Assembly: GCA_958510875.1 (NCBI GenBank)
Contig: OY294068.1
Span: forward strand, 191,914,315 to 191,978,314
Direction: 5' to 3'
From: Endomychus coccineus
Taxonomy: Eukaryota; Arthropoda; Insecta; Coleoptera; Endomychidae
Length of the DNA stretch: 64,000 nucleotides
Of this stretch, positions 46,776 through 57,258 are shown piece by piece. The translations under genes and the position numbers were made by a program. Each line of letters begins with the position of its first letter. Positions within the stretch are counted from its first letter, which is position 1. The notes beneath the pieces were generated by a model, which was not told where the DNA came from, did not search any database, and was given only the letters and a program-made list of their open reading frames with translations.

Positions 46776-47355
46776 CATGACAAACATCAGTTCAATAATA
46801 TTATGAAACAAAGAAAGGGGCAATTCAAGAGTACATTACAAAATAATGATTATAACCTAGGTAGATACAATAATGTAGTTGAAATATCTATACAAACTAA
46901 AATTATATTATAAAAACGACACATTGCATCTAAAGTCTATCAATAGCTTATTTTCAAAATGTTGAGTGAACTCAGGTCCGGTGATCTAGCTGGAAACTGG
47001 CCATTGGATTGAGTTTCTTACTCTTACCTCTTTTTATTGATTGAAAATCGGAATCAATCAGGCTGAGGACTAATTATGTGGTTATGATATGTAAAACTAT
47101 AAGAAATTAACCTATGCAATGATACCCATCCCCTCTACTGTTATTGTTCAGTAAAGTTGGTCAAATAAGTAAGAATGGGAATCAAGCCGAATTTGTACGA
47201 AGTCATAAGCGTCGAGCGCAAAGATATAATAAATATTATAATACTTATGTATAAAAATTAAAATCCTAGGCGAAGTAGTTCACAATATCTGAAATAAAAT
47301 TATAATGATGCCCTAATTATATCTGTAATCATTGGAATGCAATATTCAATTATAA
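46776..47355. other. No gene recognised
   Basis: AT-rich. Nothing assignable. Confidence 0.35.
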
Positions 47356-47359
47356 TCAT

Positions 47360-47555
47360 TAAAACTGTTCAGAATATGCGGATTCCACGCTAATGACATT
47401 TATGTTTCCCTTTCTCGGCAATATGCCGCTTTCAGAAGGAATATAATGTTGTGCAACAGTTGTGCAGAATTGTAATGACGTCGTGCCAATAAGGTGGAAA
47501 CCGGTTGGTTTACTCTTTTATGTTGTATGCGGCAAATTCAACTACTCCGAGGAGA
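47360..47555. repeat. Repeat R, left of gene 2 unit
   Basis: Shares GATTCCACGC, GGCAATATGCCGCTTTCAGAAGGAAY and CTTTTATGTTGTAT blocks with 50130-50325 in the same orientation. The pair flanks duplication copy 2 exactly, one on each side. Confidence 0.75.
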
Positions 47556-48419
47556 CGATAAAAAAACATCCTGTATATTAGATACTGAAAAACAAATCTG
47601 AATTAATGAAAATGGGTCTTGTTATATATTAATTTGTTGTTTATATCTTGGAAATTTGACGTGAAAATTGTGCACCAAAGCCTTCTCTCACAGATCGCCA
47701 GTGGTCAAAGTATTTCTTAACACCCTCAACCATTGTTTTAATTTACACAATGCTCCTTTATATGCTATACAAATACATTTATGATGTGATTCTTACAGAC
47801 ATACGACAATTGCTACTATTCAAACGTTTAGGACACAACTGTTTATTTCACAATTGCACTTTCTTCATGAATGAACTGAATATAATGTAATATTGGAAAT
47901 GTATGTTTCTTCAAAAGTCACATTTATTGGCAATTCATTTCTGAGAATTGATCGGAACGTGGATAGTAGATTCCAAGTTGAATGTTCGAATTTAATAGAG
48001 ATTGTTCATCAATCAAAATTACGTTCTTTCAAATACGTTCCTGATTATGATTTGAAATATGCGTCGTTCTTTGTCGTAATTGACAATCAACCAACCTTGT
48101 TAATATATCAAAATTATATATCCTTGCAACTTCCGTAGATATAAGACAATTAATTCAGATTTCATAACATCATATTGGGATATTCAGGTCAATTTTGTGA
48201 CACCTTCTCATGTAACTTTAAAGATCTTTCAACGAAACATCGTCTATGGTTGAAGGCCAATTTACGTTTGAGCCGAAATCTCATAACAATATAACATTAA
48301 AGGTGTCTCGATTCGAATAAATGTATTGTGAAATGATCGTATCAATTTCTTTCAGTGTGTGTGTGTAGACTAGTTTCAGTGGTTTAGTACGTCATAAAAA
48401 AAATTGCCGATTGACCCTC

Positions 48420-48470
48420 CTACTTTAGTATATATAGTTCTTGGTTCGACAGTTAAGGTATCACATATCA
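48420..48470 (+). promoter_or_regulatory. Core promoter of secreted-protein gene 2
   Basis: TATATATA at 48429-48436, 81 nt before the start codon, within the same conserved block as gene 1. The leader contains a small insertion relative to gene 1 just before the ATG (AACAATAACAACCCC against AACAACCC). Confidence 0.7.
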
Positions 48471-48516
48471 TCTGTGTGTCAAACAGTTCAGTTAACAATA
48501 ACAACCCCTCATCAAT

Positions 48517-49947
48517 ATGAAGTTCATGGTAAGTACGATTAAGTGAATTGCTTTTCGAAGTTGGCCTTAGCTGTAAAAAAACAACGTTCAATGACAATAC
48601 GCAATTCATACATGAAATTTATTTCATGATTATTCAATTTATTTGTCAATTGCAATCATAGAAATAACATTTTTTACAAACAAATATTATTGCCGTAGTA
48701 GGTTACATGCTTATAAATTTATAAATTTGATAGAAATACAATAATTAAGAGAATCGAAAATAATAGATTTGAAGATTTGGCTATTTGTTTCCCTGTGAAT
48801 TCATTGTATTATGGCTTCATCATTTTGTTTTATCTGTTTGACCTGATATAAAAATATATTTGGAACTGAAATTAGAATTTGTTTAACAAATCAAACTTTT
48901 TTATGAAAATATGTTTAGGCGAAGTGTCGAGACAATTAATTAGTGGAAATTCACCAAGAATACATTAATTATCAATTATCTAAACTGTCATACAACCTCA
49001 TATACGCTGCCTCTGAAATAAAATAAATAATATTTTACTTCAATTCTGCCAAATTTTGCATATATTTGGAAAAATATTTTATCATCTTGTAGATAGGTAC
49101 TTGATTCCTGAATGAAATGATCTAAATTAGATACATTACACCATTGATGAATATAAACAACTCCACAAATTACTCCAATTTCTGATGAGTTATAAACTAT
49201 CTAACTCCAAATCTTACCATCAAAAAGTTAATTATTCTTGATTCATGAAAATAGATATATTTTCATAAATGTAAGATGTAATAAAAGAATGATACTTAAT
49301 AAAGTTCTTACTTCCAGATTTGCGTAGTCGCCATCTTGGCTCTAGTATCAGCTGAACAGAAGAAAGAAAAACGTGGAATCATCGGAGGTTACGGCTATGG
49401 AGGTTTAGATCAAGGAATTGGACTTTCCGCTCCATTGAGTTTGGGACATGCCAGTTCCTTGAGCTTGGGACATGCCACTCCATTGAGCTTGGGACATGCC
49501 GGTTCCTTGAGCTTGGGACATGCCGGTCCTCTTAGTTTGGGATCATCTTTGTCTTATGGACATGGACTCGACTTAGGATATTCCGCACCATTGATCTCTT
49601 CTCCAATCGTAACCAAGACTCTCGCTTCTCCCATTTCTTACGGTCATGGTCTAGGTCTTGGTGTTAACAGCTTAGGTCTTGGTGGTCTTGGAGGTCATGG
49701 TCTTGGTTACAGCAACTACGGAGTTGGTTTAGGACACAGCAACTACGGTATTGGTTTAGGACAGAGCAGCTACGGAGTTGGTTTAGGACACAGCAGCTAC
49801 GGAATTGGTTTGGGACACAGCAGCGAAGGACTTGGCTTAGGACACAGCAGCTACGGTCTTGGTGGTCTTGGTCTTGGACAAGGTTACGCAGTAGCACCCA
49901 GTCTATCTGCTGGTCATGGACTTTCATATGGTTCTCATGGTTGGTAA
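48517..49947 (+). CDS. Secreted Gly/Leu/His-rich repeat protein 2, cuticle-type
   Basis: Exon 1 CDS is 48517-48528 (MKFM), donor ATG|GTAAGT. The intron is 789 nt. Exon 2 is 49318-49947 after CTTCCAG, phase 0; 213 residues. The signal peptide is MKFMICVVAILALVSA, then EQKKEKR with a dibasic site, then GIIGGYGYGGLD. The repeat arrays differ in number from gene 1: about four 8-residue LSLGHA units (six in gene 1), and five or six 9-residue GY units (three in gene 1), one of which is SEGLGLGHS. The middle KTLASP segment is shorter. AATAAA is near 49993. Same presumed role as gene 1; tandem paralogues, probably co-regulated. Confidence 0.86.
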
Positions 49948-50129
49948 ACTGTTTTCAAATGTAAATAACTGTAAATATATTTGTTTTTCCAAAATAAATT
50001 ATAAATTTATAAATTAAGACAATGCATTTTTCTGAAATATTTTAAATTTATCTTTGAAGTCTTCAAAATACGATTATATTATTGGTGCCGCGAATACATT
50101 AAGGCCTAAAAAGTTTTTGACACTTTTAA

Positions 50130-50325
50130 TAAACTGTTAAGAATACGCTGTAGGGGATTCCACGCCAGTGATCATTGTTTTTCCTTTTGTCGGCGATATG
50201 CCGCTTTCAGAAGGAACATATAGTTGATCAGCTCATTAATTGTAACGAAATCGGCTCGTAAAGCTGACAATCCAGTTGTTCTACTCTTCTATGTTGTATC
50301 GAGTATGCGCAGTAACTATGCGGTA
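50130..50325. repeat. Repeat R, right of gene 2 unit
   Basis: Direct partner of 47360-47555, about 2.77 kb away. Its ends are diffuse and no coding capacity is seen. Confidence 0.75.
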
Positions 50326-51300
50326 AGAAAACGAAATATAAACAAACAAGTAAAATAATATGCGCCATGTATCTATTGTGGACCTCATGTGACATTCTTG
50401 ACATTCTGCCCACCGGTCTCTTTCTTGAACCGTACAGTGGATATATTTATTAATCTCTTGTAGACGTTGTGTTTCTGAAACTTTTATCCGATGTTAGTTG
50501 TTTCTGTGCCATTAGAGACTTATCAGTGTACATATCTCTGGAGATAAAATTACTTCATCCGAAACAATAATATTTGATCCTGTAAAATATGCAACACCGC
50601 ATATCTCCTTAACCATAGTTCCATGCTCTACGAACGACTGCCGCTCAAATACATGCGAAGTCTATCTTTTCGAAAATGTATTTATATGTTTTAATATATA
50701 CATCGTATTGTTTACAATTTCATATTTAAGCATGTTACCTCATAGATGCACTGTCATTATTGAAATTAATTTTAGGTGTTACTAATGCCTGTCTCAATTC
50801 ATTTACCTTGCACTACATCGATGAATAATTTAATTATCATGTATGAATGAGTGAGTAAAATTACTAGAGCGAAGCGAATACGTATTGGATACGCGTTCGA
50901 TAATTATATAGATAACTTCTCAAAATAATGCACTCTTGGCTAGCTAAACCTTTCAGTCCAATCGAAGTTCCTTAAATGTACAACTTGTGACTACAATTTA
51001 TTGTAAATAAAGCTCTGTAGAGGTCGTTTCACCCTCGTAATTTGGGATGTTTTTTTATTTCTTCGGACTCGTGTGATTTCATTAAAACATTATGTAACCT
51101 AGGTTCACTATAGTTTGTGAGTATTACTGATACAAAATCTGTTATTGAGAGAGCGCTTAACCTGAGTAATCACTTATTATTCAGAATTTAATTGTATGGA
51201 GTGATTCAATAATAATTGCACTAACGAAAACTGGAAAATCCTGGGTTGAAAATGGGAAGATTTAACCCAAAACACTTCAATATGATATGGCTCCTTAATG
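50326..51300. other. No gene recognised
   Basis: AT-rich intergenic DNA. Nothing assignable. Confidence 0.35.
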
Positions 51301-51304
51301 AGTT

Positions 51305-51760
51305 ACAGGGTGTTTCATTTAAAACTTTTAGAATGATTTTTGCTCGTTACCTTAACACTTTTTAATATTTTCCTATCATATTTGACAGACAGTTAAGACA
51401 CTTTAGAACATATTGAAATATGTTAAAAAATAAGATTCATCAGTAACGTCACAAACTTATAGATCCATAGAGAGCTATTTCGCTATTCTCATAGAGCTCA
51501 TCAGCGGAATAAGCATGTTTGTTTGCAACGTTACCGAACGATCTCTGTTGAAGGTAATCATTACCAGCCAACAACATGGTAAAACACCAAAAGTATGTCA
51601 CGCCATCTATGAATAAATGTCGCACCAAAAAATCAAACAATGTACCCCATTGACTGCTAGATTTCTCGAACTTTACAAAAGTTATGGGTCATGTGAGACT
51701 ACTTGACTACGACCCAAAACCAAACCAATGCATGAAAATTAGAAATAGATGAGTATATGA
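51305..51760. mobile_element. Transposon-like fragment
   Basis: Begins TACAGGGTGTTTCATTTAAA, a terminus type seen at 8 and 38264. The remaining 450 bp have a 63-codon minus frame (51449-51640) without a recognised domain. No partner end was found. Confidence 0.35.
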
Positions 51761-51774
51761 ATATGCCAGATAAC

Positions 51775-51905
51775 AATGATCAATCAATCAATGAATTAAA
51801 ACGAGGGCCGACAAGTCTGGAGCACTCAGACCGCTTGATTGAGTACCTGTTGATACAAGAATCAGTCCAGCAGGCCTAAGGCAGTGCCATTATGGTGCAC
51901 TGTTA
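51775..51905 (-). mobile_element. 3' end of the RNase H-type non-LTR element
   Basis: On the minus strand this matches 7975-8104: TGGCACTGCC, TAGGCCTGCTGGACTGATTC, CAATCAAGCGGTCTGAGTGC, TCCAGACTTGTCGGCCCTCG, ending in TTGA-type repeats at about 51778-51790. Strong 5' truncation to about 130 bp, typical of aborted target-primed insertion. Confidence 0.8.
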
Positions 51906-52113
51906 ATGTAATTATGATTATCAGTAACTTTGGAGTACCATCTGATTTTGATTGTAACAAGTTTGAATCCATATTTAGAATCGTTAGAGACGAAATATCC
52001 TAAGGGATCAATGAACTTTTAATAACCATGATGCTTTAACACATTTTAATATTGAAAAGGGTCGTATAAATAAACAATAACAATGAAATAAATACTATAC
52101 ACATATGCAACAA
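51906..52113. other. 3' flank of the 612-residue protein gene
   Basis: No feature beyond AT-rich sequence. On the minus strand an AATAAA-like signal lies shortly after the stop codon (TTATTT near 52072-52091 on +). Confidence 0.4.
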
Positions 52114-55098
52114 TTAATATCGAGATTTTTCCTCAACTTGGTGCCTTTTGTATCGTCCCTGGCTACGCGGAGGTTCTAACGAAATGGAAGGCCTAAAGTT
52201 ATCCTGCGACACGAGATGTGTCTGAAAATTGCGACTGTCAAAACCTTCTGGTGTATAATTCGGATGAGAAGGTAAATGTAAGGGAAATTGTAAATCACTC
52301 TGTCCCGGTTGGATAACATTACTTTCTGGTTGTTGATTATGGTCATAATAGTCTTGGCTTGAATACTGATGATTTTGTTGTCCGATTTCAACATTCTGTT
52401 GATTAGATGGCAGTGGAGAGGTTTCAGTATGATGTTGTTCTTGGGCTACTCCAGAGGTCTGCTGATCTTCATAATAATTTTGAATGGAATGATGCTGGTC
52501 GTGACCATGTACCATATTTTGATCATTGTATGGTGGATATTGCACATACTGCTGTTGCTCTTGCGGAATCCCATGATTATGATGAGCTAGTCTATCGTCA
52601 TAATATTGTTGCTCTTCGTTCTGGCGATATTGATCATTACCGCCATATAGATCGCTGGGATTTTGGCTTGGGATAATTGGAGTTTGAACACTATGTTGTT
52701 CATGAGGAACTCCAGATTGTAAAGGTGTTTCTATATGGGAAACCTCAGGATGTACGTGAACATTTTCTGGAACATAATGCTGGGTATTCTGAGGTTGTTG
52801 ATTCAGATGAATGTGCTGTAGATGATGAGGTATTTCATGCTGAGTGTGTTGTGGCGATTGACTCTGAACAATGTGAGAATTGTGGAAATCTAGATGTGGT
52901 AAACCGTGCTTCACGAATATCGGATGTTGCGATAACGGAACAAGTCCATTGTATGGAACGAAATTCCTCGTGCCGTGATATTCTACTATTGAACCAGGGT
53001 GTAAAACATTATGTGGTACGATTTTCGGTGCAGCTACTGGTAAGGGCAAAGGTGCGGGAACTGGAGCGTGTAATAATCCACTTGTCTGTCCTTGTAGATG
53101 GACAGGGAATGTTGAACCTAATGGCAAAACTGGCAAATTTGGTCTATTCACCTGGAATAAAGGACTAGGATGTAAGCTAGGTTTCACCAAAGGTATCCAA
53201 GGATCGTTGACGATAGGTTTCAAAGGTGGAGCGGGTAGTGGATGAACTACTTCTGAATGTATAGGTGTTGTTGGAACCACTGGAATATGATGGATGGGAT
53301 GAGCAACATGCACGGGATGAGCAACATGCACTGGATGTGCAACATTAATTGGATGAGCAACATGCACTGGATGTGCAACATTAATGGGATGGGCAACTTG
53401 CACTGGGTGTGCCACAGGTACAATAGGTTTTTCTTGTGGCCATGGTTTTTGTACCAGCAGTGGTGGAGCTGGAACATTTATGGGTACGACAGGTATCACC
53501 GGTTTAGCCACAGGTACCAACGGTTTGACGAAAATTGGTTGATGATGAGGCTGCCATCCATGTTGATGCAAATGTTTCACTGGTAGGAACGGTTTCAACA
53601 GTAACTGGGGACTGTGGTGGTAAATTTGTCTATACCTATACGGTGCATGCAGTTTTAGGATCGGAGGCTTCAGAACTGGAACGTATTTAAGGTCTACAGC
53701 CCCATATCCTATGACGTATTTATGTCCAGATGGATGAAGTCCCACGTGCTTTGCCCAACCATAATTGTGCAGGGGTGGATTAATTATAGTTCGCTTATCT
53801 TGGTCCTTAGATGAAGCATCAGTTTCATACTGGTTCACGGGATTTATTTCGTTTTGATGCTCGTTTTGCTGAGATAAGTTTTCTTCGCACCATATTGATT
53901 TTGTACTTATTTGAAGTAGCAAAATAAGCACCACCTGTAACACAAAGATATCAATTTAAACAACTTGAAGTAACTAACTAACTTGAACAAGAGGAAATAC
54001 TTTAAATATTTGTAGTAAAAAAAAGAGGCTCGTTATTTTGGATAAAACACAATCTTCCACATTTATATCTCATAAAATTGGACACCATTTTTTTATACTC
54101 TTTTTTCTTTTTTTCTGGAATTGGTTGCACTCTAGCTGTCTCAACCTGCAGGAATCTGGTGTTAATTCAGGCGCACATTCCTTGAGAACGACAGGTGGAA
54201 TTTCGTCTGGCCTCATAGAGTTTTTGGCATGAAAAGAAATGGTTACGATCAAATTAATAAGAGCTTGATAAGTTGAAATATTGTAGTTTTTACTTAGCGA
54301 AATTAACGTAATAATGAATAAATTAGCTTCCAGAGACTAGAGCACCATAAACATTGACGTAGCATGGAGACACAGAGTAGGTATTTTGCTAGGGGCGGAA
54401 TATTTCAAAAAAAAATATTAAATAAAAATTGAACTACATAGATATGTTTAATGGGATGGATATTGTTAAAATCAATTTGTACATTATCCAACTAATTAAT
54501 ATAATTACTTTCAATTTATTTTGTAAAATTCTTTTTTATTTCATTCAAATGTCTCACAGCCGTTATGGTCTAAATGTGAAGAAATAATTCCATGAAGATG
54601 TGAATTTTGTGTATGTGACATAACTAAACAATTAAAATTACATTGCAGCTCATTTGTTATTATTTAAATCATGAATTCATATAAAATCTATTGTTCTCGA
54701 CTAGGGAATCCGTAAATAAAAAATTCCTTTGAATTAAGAATATCACAATTATATTGTAATCCAAATATTGTGAACTTTGTTTCTCCAATATCTATAGAAG
54801 TAATTCATAGATTCTTAAAGAAGATTCACGAAATTATACATGACTACTCGGGAAGTAGGTCACACTTACACATATGTTTATTATTTTCGTCTTTACGTAC
54901 GTTTCGGTCACACGACCATCATCAGAAGACGTATCACAGTCACACTATTAAGCACAAAGCGTCCTTGTCGCATGTGTAAAATATTCTTCTAAAACTCAAT
55001 TCAACCTACCTTACTATTCAAGTTAAATCCAAATGTTAAGTTTTAATCTGATACACCCTGTATATACTTTAGGTACGTACCGTCAATATTTTGTGCAT
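52114..55098 (-). CDS. Secreted 612-residue Pro/His/Gln-rich repeat protein
   Basis: Exon 1 is 55081-55098 (MHKILT) with donor GTACGT. Exon 2 is 52114-53934 after TTGTGTTACAG. The junction is phase 0. Joined, the N-terminus MHKILTVVLILLLQISTK is a clear signal peptide. A dibasic KR follows at 53-54 (KDQDKR|TIINPP), then a YGW/VGL motif region and tracts of KPxxPV, VPVAxP. About eight tandem AHPV/I(H/N/Q)V pentads lie near residues 180-215. Then come His/Gln-rich segments (SPQHTQHEIPHH, EEQQYYDD) and a basic end, RYKRHQVEEKSRY. No known enzymatic domain is seen. Composition points to an extracellular matrix, cuticle or silk-like role. I do not recognise the family. The exon 1 assignment rests on the signal peptide it completes; exon 2 alone lacks an ATG. 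The intron holds transposon fragments. Confidence 0.75.
54100..54255 (-). mobile_element. Non-LTR RT fragment in intron
   Basis: The minus strand reads KNSMRPDEIPPVVLKECAPE, LTPDSCRLRQ, the early-finger GPDxIPPxxLK motif of non-LTR reverse transcriptases. Only about 45 codons remain. Confidence 0.7.
54835..54975 (-). mobile_element. Penelope-like element 3' end in intron
   Basis: Contains the class-A hammerhead and, to its left, the CATATGTGTAAGTGTGACCT and CTTCCCGAGTAG tail (minus orientation) shared with 56.86-56.9 kb. To the right it fades out after about 40 bp, so it is a 5'-truncated copy. Confidence 0.75.
54888..54931 (-). ncRNA. Hammerhead ribozyme motif, class A, intact core, 6-bp stem I
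   Basis: On the minus strand: stem I CGUCUU (54931-54926) with AAGACG (54893-54888), CUGAUGA (54925-54919), stem II GGUC/GACC with GUGU loop, GAAA (54905-54902), and the loop-less palindromic stem III ACGU-ACGU (54902-54895). The GUA triplet ends at 54894, so cleavage is predicted between 54894 and 54893. The best preserved copy in the window. It is on the template-equivalent strand of the host gene, so it would be present in the gene's own intron RNA. Confidence 0.87.
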
Positions 55099-55945
55099 CG
55101 CGTATCACATTAACCACACTTCTATTTATTAATATTAAAACATCATCACTGTGCACTGTTTAAATGTCAACAGACCAATTTTCTAACTTTCCTCTGATTC
55201 TTATATCAACCATTTCACCGAAACGAGGGTTGTATATTAATTGATTTCATTCCATTTAATATTTATTTATTTCAATATCATTGCCGGCAAAGAAAGTGTT
55301 TACCAATTCTAGATGGCATTCCATCCTTATTGCACTTGATGTACTTGAATATTAATTAAATTATATTATTCAATGGCAAAGAGATGGTAGTGCAATGTCA
55401 TGATCAGTTTCATTTATTGTTCATTCATCATTTATTACCATCATTAATTTGTAAAATTCAGTACGTAATTAATCCATCACAAAAGACTAATGCTGACACG
55501 GTAAAGCACGATTTTATTATTTAGTACACTTAGCTATTGTAATGTGAGAGTAAATATTTAATTTAAGAATAATTACAAGGAATTATAAGTTTGCTGAATT
55601 ACAAAGTTACTCATATATCACTTCATCGAACTCAATGCAACGTATTCCATATAAAAAATTATCAAAAAGCTTATCAAATTATGAAATATATATATGAACA
55701 TGAATGCAGATGAAAAAATAATAAAGAAGCTTAGTCTCAACGTTATCTTCACTTCAATTCCGTTGCATCAACCAAGCTATAAAAAAGTGTTATAAACAGC
55801 CTTACAGATCGCGCTGTTAAATTGTCCCACCCAGAGGACCGTCCCAAAAATTAAAAAATTGTTCGTAATGCACTGAAAATGAATGGTTTCCCAAAATCAA
55901 TTCCACCATTGAAGAAAGAATAAACAAAATCTAAAATGGAACGTC
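55099..55945. other. 5' flank of the 612-residue protein gene; no other gene
   Basis: AT-rich. The promoter of the minus-strand gene should lie at its left edge; no convincing TATA box could be fixed. Confidence 0.35.
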
Positions 55946-55949
55946 ATAT

Positions 55950-56910
55950 ATAAATAACATAAATGGTAATACAGATAATTTTATAACATTAACATACATT
56001 CCGGAGACCTCAGAGAATATTAAGAAATGTTTAAAACAGTATCATATAAATTTTGCGCATAAACCTACTAACTGTGTTGAGAAATATTTTTCAAATTTAA
56101 AACCTTTAATACCTGAAGATAAACAAACAACCCATCACAAAGTATACAAAATGAATTGTTCAGATTGCGATGGAACTTATACAGGAATCTCTAAGCAATA
56201 TTTACAAAAAAGAATGTTTGGTCATAAGTATAGTACAAGAAACAAAAACTAGAAAATCCCACCGCCCTTGTTAAACACTGCTTTGATTATAACCATCAAT
56301 TCGATTACAAAAATGTTAATATTTTAACTAAGGACACCAATATAAAAGATCTGGAGATGATTCACATAAAACGTGACTCCAAGTCTGTAAATCATAGAAC
56401 AGATATTCAGTCATTCAGTCAAATTTATACTAATTCAATTAATTTAAACCGTTGCAAATTCCTACATGTGTGTTTATAATGTTAATGTTTCTAATAAGGT
56501 CCGACAACCTTTTTCTATTACCTCATAAATCTTTAACATCTGGTTCGAGTGTAGATACTCGAGCGTTATATTTTTTGGCTTCAGTCGTATACAGACTTTG
56601 GTGACATGAGTTCGTTATTATAAAAAAATTGCTAAGCCGTGAATTCTTGATACATACACATATACTTAAAACATGAATGTGTTACAGTTTCGATTATTCG
56701 TGTTTCTATTCATTTCGAAGGCGTGGGCATTTTTAATCGAAACTGGTGCGATAAGGAAGCTTTGTTCTGGTGAAATTAGTTTCAAGAAATCCTATTTTAG
56801 ACATAATACATCTTCTGATAATGGTCGTGAGACCGAAACGTACATAAAGACGAAAATAATAAGCATATGTGTTAGTGTGACCTATTTCCCGAGAATTGAT
56901 ATATAATATA
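55950..56910 (+). mobile_element. Penelope-like element with GIY-YIG endonuclease region
   Basis: About 55960-56460 + strand: GNTDNFITLTYIPETSENIK, HKVYKMNCSDCDGTYTGISK (GIY-YIG start degraded to GTYTG), QYLQKRMFGHKYSTR, then after a frameshift ALVKHCFDYNHQFDYKNVNI, LTKDTNIKDLEMIHIKRDSK (with the catalytic-type Glu), and SVNHRTDIQSFSQIYTNSI with a stop at about 56451. About 350 bp of 3' region follows, with the class-A hammerhead and a CCGAGAATT tail ending at about 56905. The RT is lost; one frameshift in the nuclease. Confidence 0.85.
56811..56852 (+). ncRNA. Class-A hammerhead motif, mutated
   Basis: UCUU, then CUGAUAA (G to A in the invariant GA of the core), stem II GGUC-GUGA-GACC, GAAA, then ACGUACAUA (stem III palindrome broken), AAGACG. 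Expected inactive. Confidence 0.75.
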
Positions 56911-57258
56911 TGAATACAGATAAGTTTGATATCGTTACTGATATTGTTACTTTGCGATTCTTTTACTTTCTTGTGCTATTATCGCTAGGTGCGTGCAACA
57001 AAAATTACAAACAATAGAGGACCCAATAAATGCTTTGAGGAATTTCCATTTACAATTCTTAGTTAAATTGAAATTCACTATACCGGTCCCAGAAAATAAA
57101 CTAGCTTGTGACGGTCTTTCAGAGGCCCCCGAATAAATATTTTTTCAGATGCTTCTCGCTGAAACTGACAATTTATCAGGATCCTAAGTGGGCATGCATT
57201 GCAATGAACGCAATATTTCCTTTAATTTCAAATATCCAAACGTTACACATTCCTTTAG

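Larger units (their letters stand above)
47565..50115 (+). repeat. Segmental duplication unit, copy 2
   Basis: Counterpart of 39885-43330; see there for the shared edges. 5' flank similarity includes CATTTTATGTCGTAT-free AT-rich blocks and the conserved TTTACGTTTGAGCCGAAATC at about 40533 and 48261. Confidence 0.85.
53935..55080 (-). other. Intron of the 612-residue protein gene
   Basis: Contains a non-LTR RT scrap and a Penelope 3' end (listed separately); 54260-54830 has nothing recognisable. The donor on the minus strand is GTACGTACC; the acceptor is GTGTTACAG. Confidence 0.65.

Noticed and set aside
49664..49927. Minus-strand 87-codon Cys/Gln-rich frame
   Set aside because: Antisense of the glycine-rich repeats of gene 2.
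52369..53168. Plus-strand frames of 73-163 codons
   Set aside because: Antisense to the 612-residue protein; composition follows the reversed Pro/His/Gln codons.
53290..53410. CRISPR-like regularly spaced repeats
   Set aside because: They are codons of AHPV pentads in an open frame, in a eukaryotic genome.
53247..53586. Met/Trp-rich repeat frames on both strands over 53.25-53.59 kb
   Set aside because: Shadows of the AHPV repeat codons of the real minus-strand protein.
53935..53943. Start of the 612-residue protein at a GTG next to the long exon
   Set aside because: A non-ATG start is unlikely in an animal gene; the position is a splice acceptor, and an upstream exon gives an ATG and a signal peptide.
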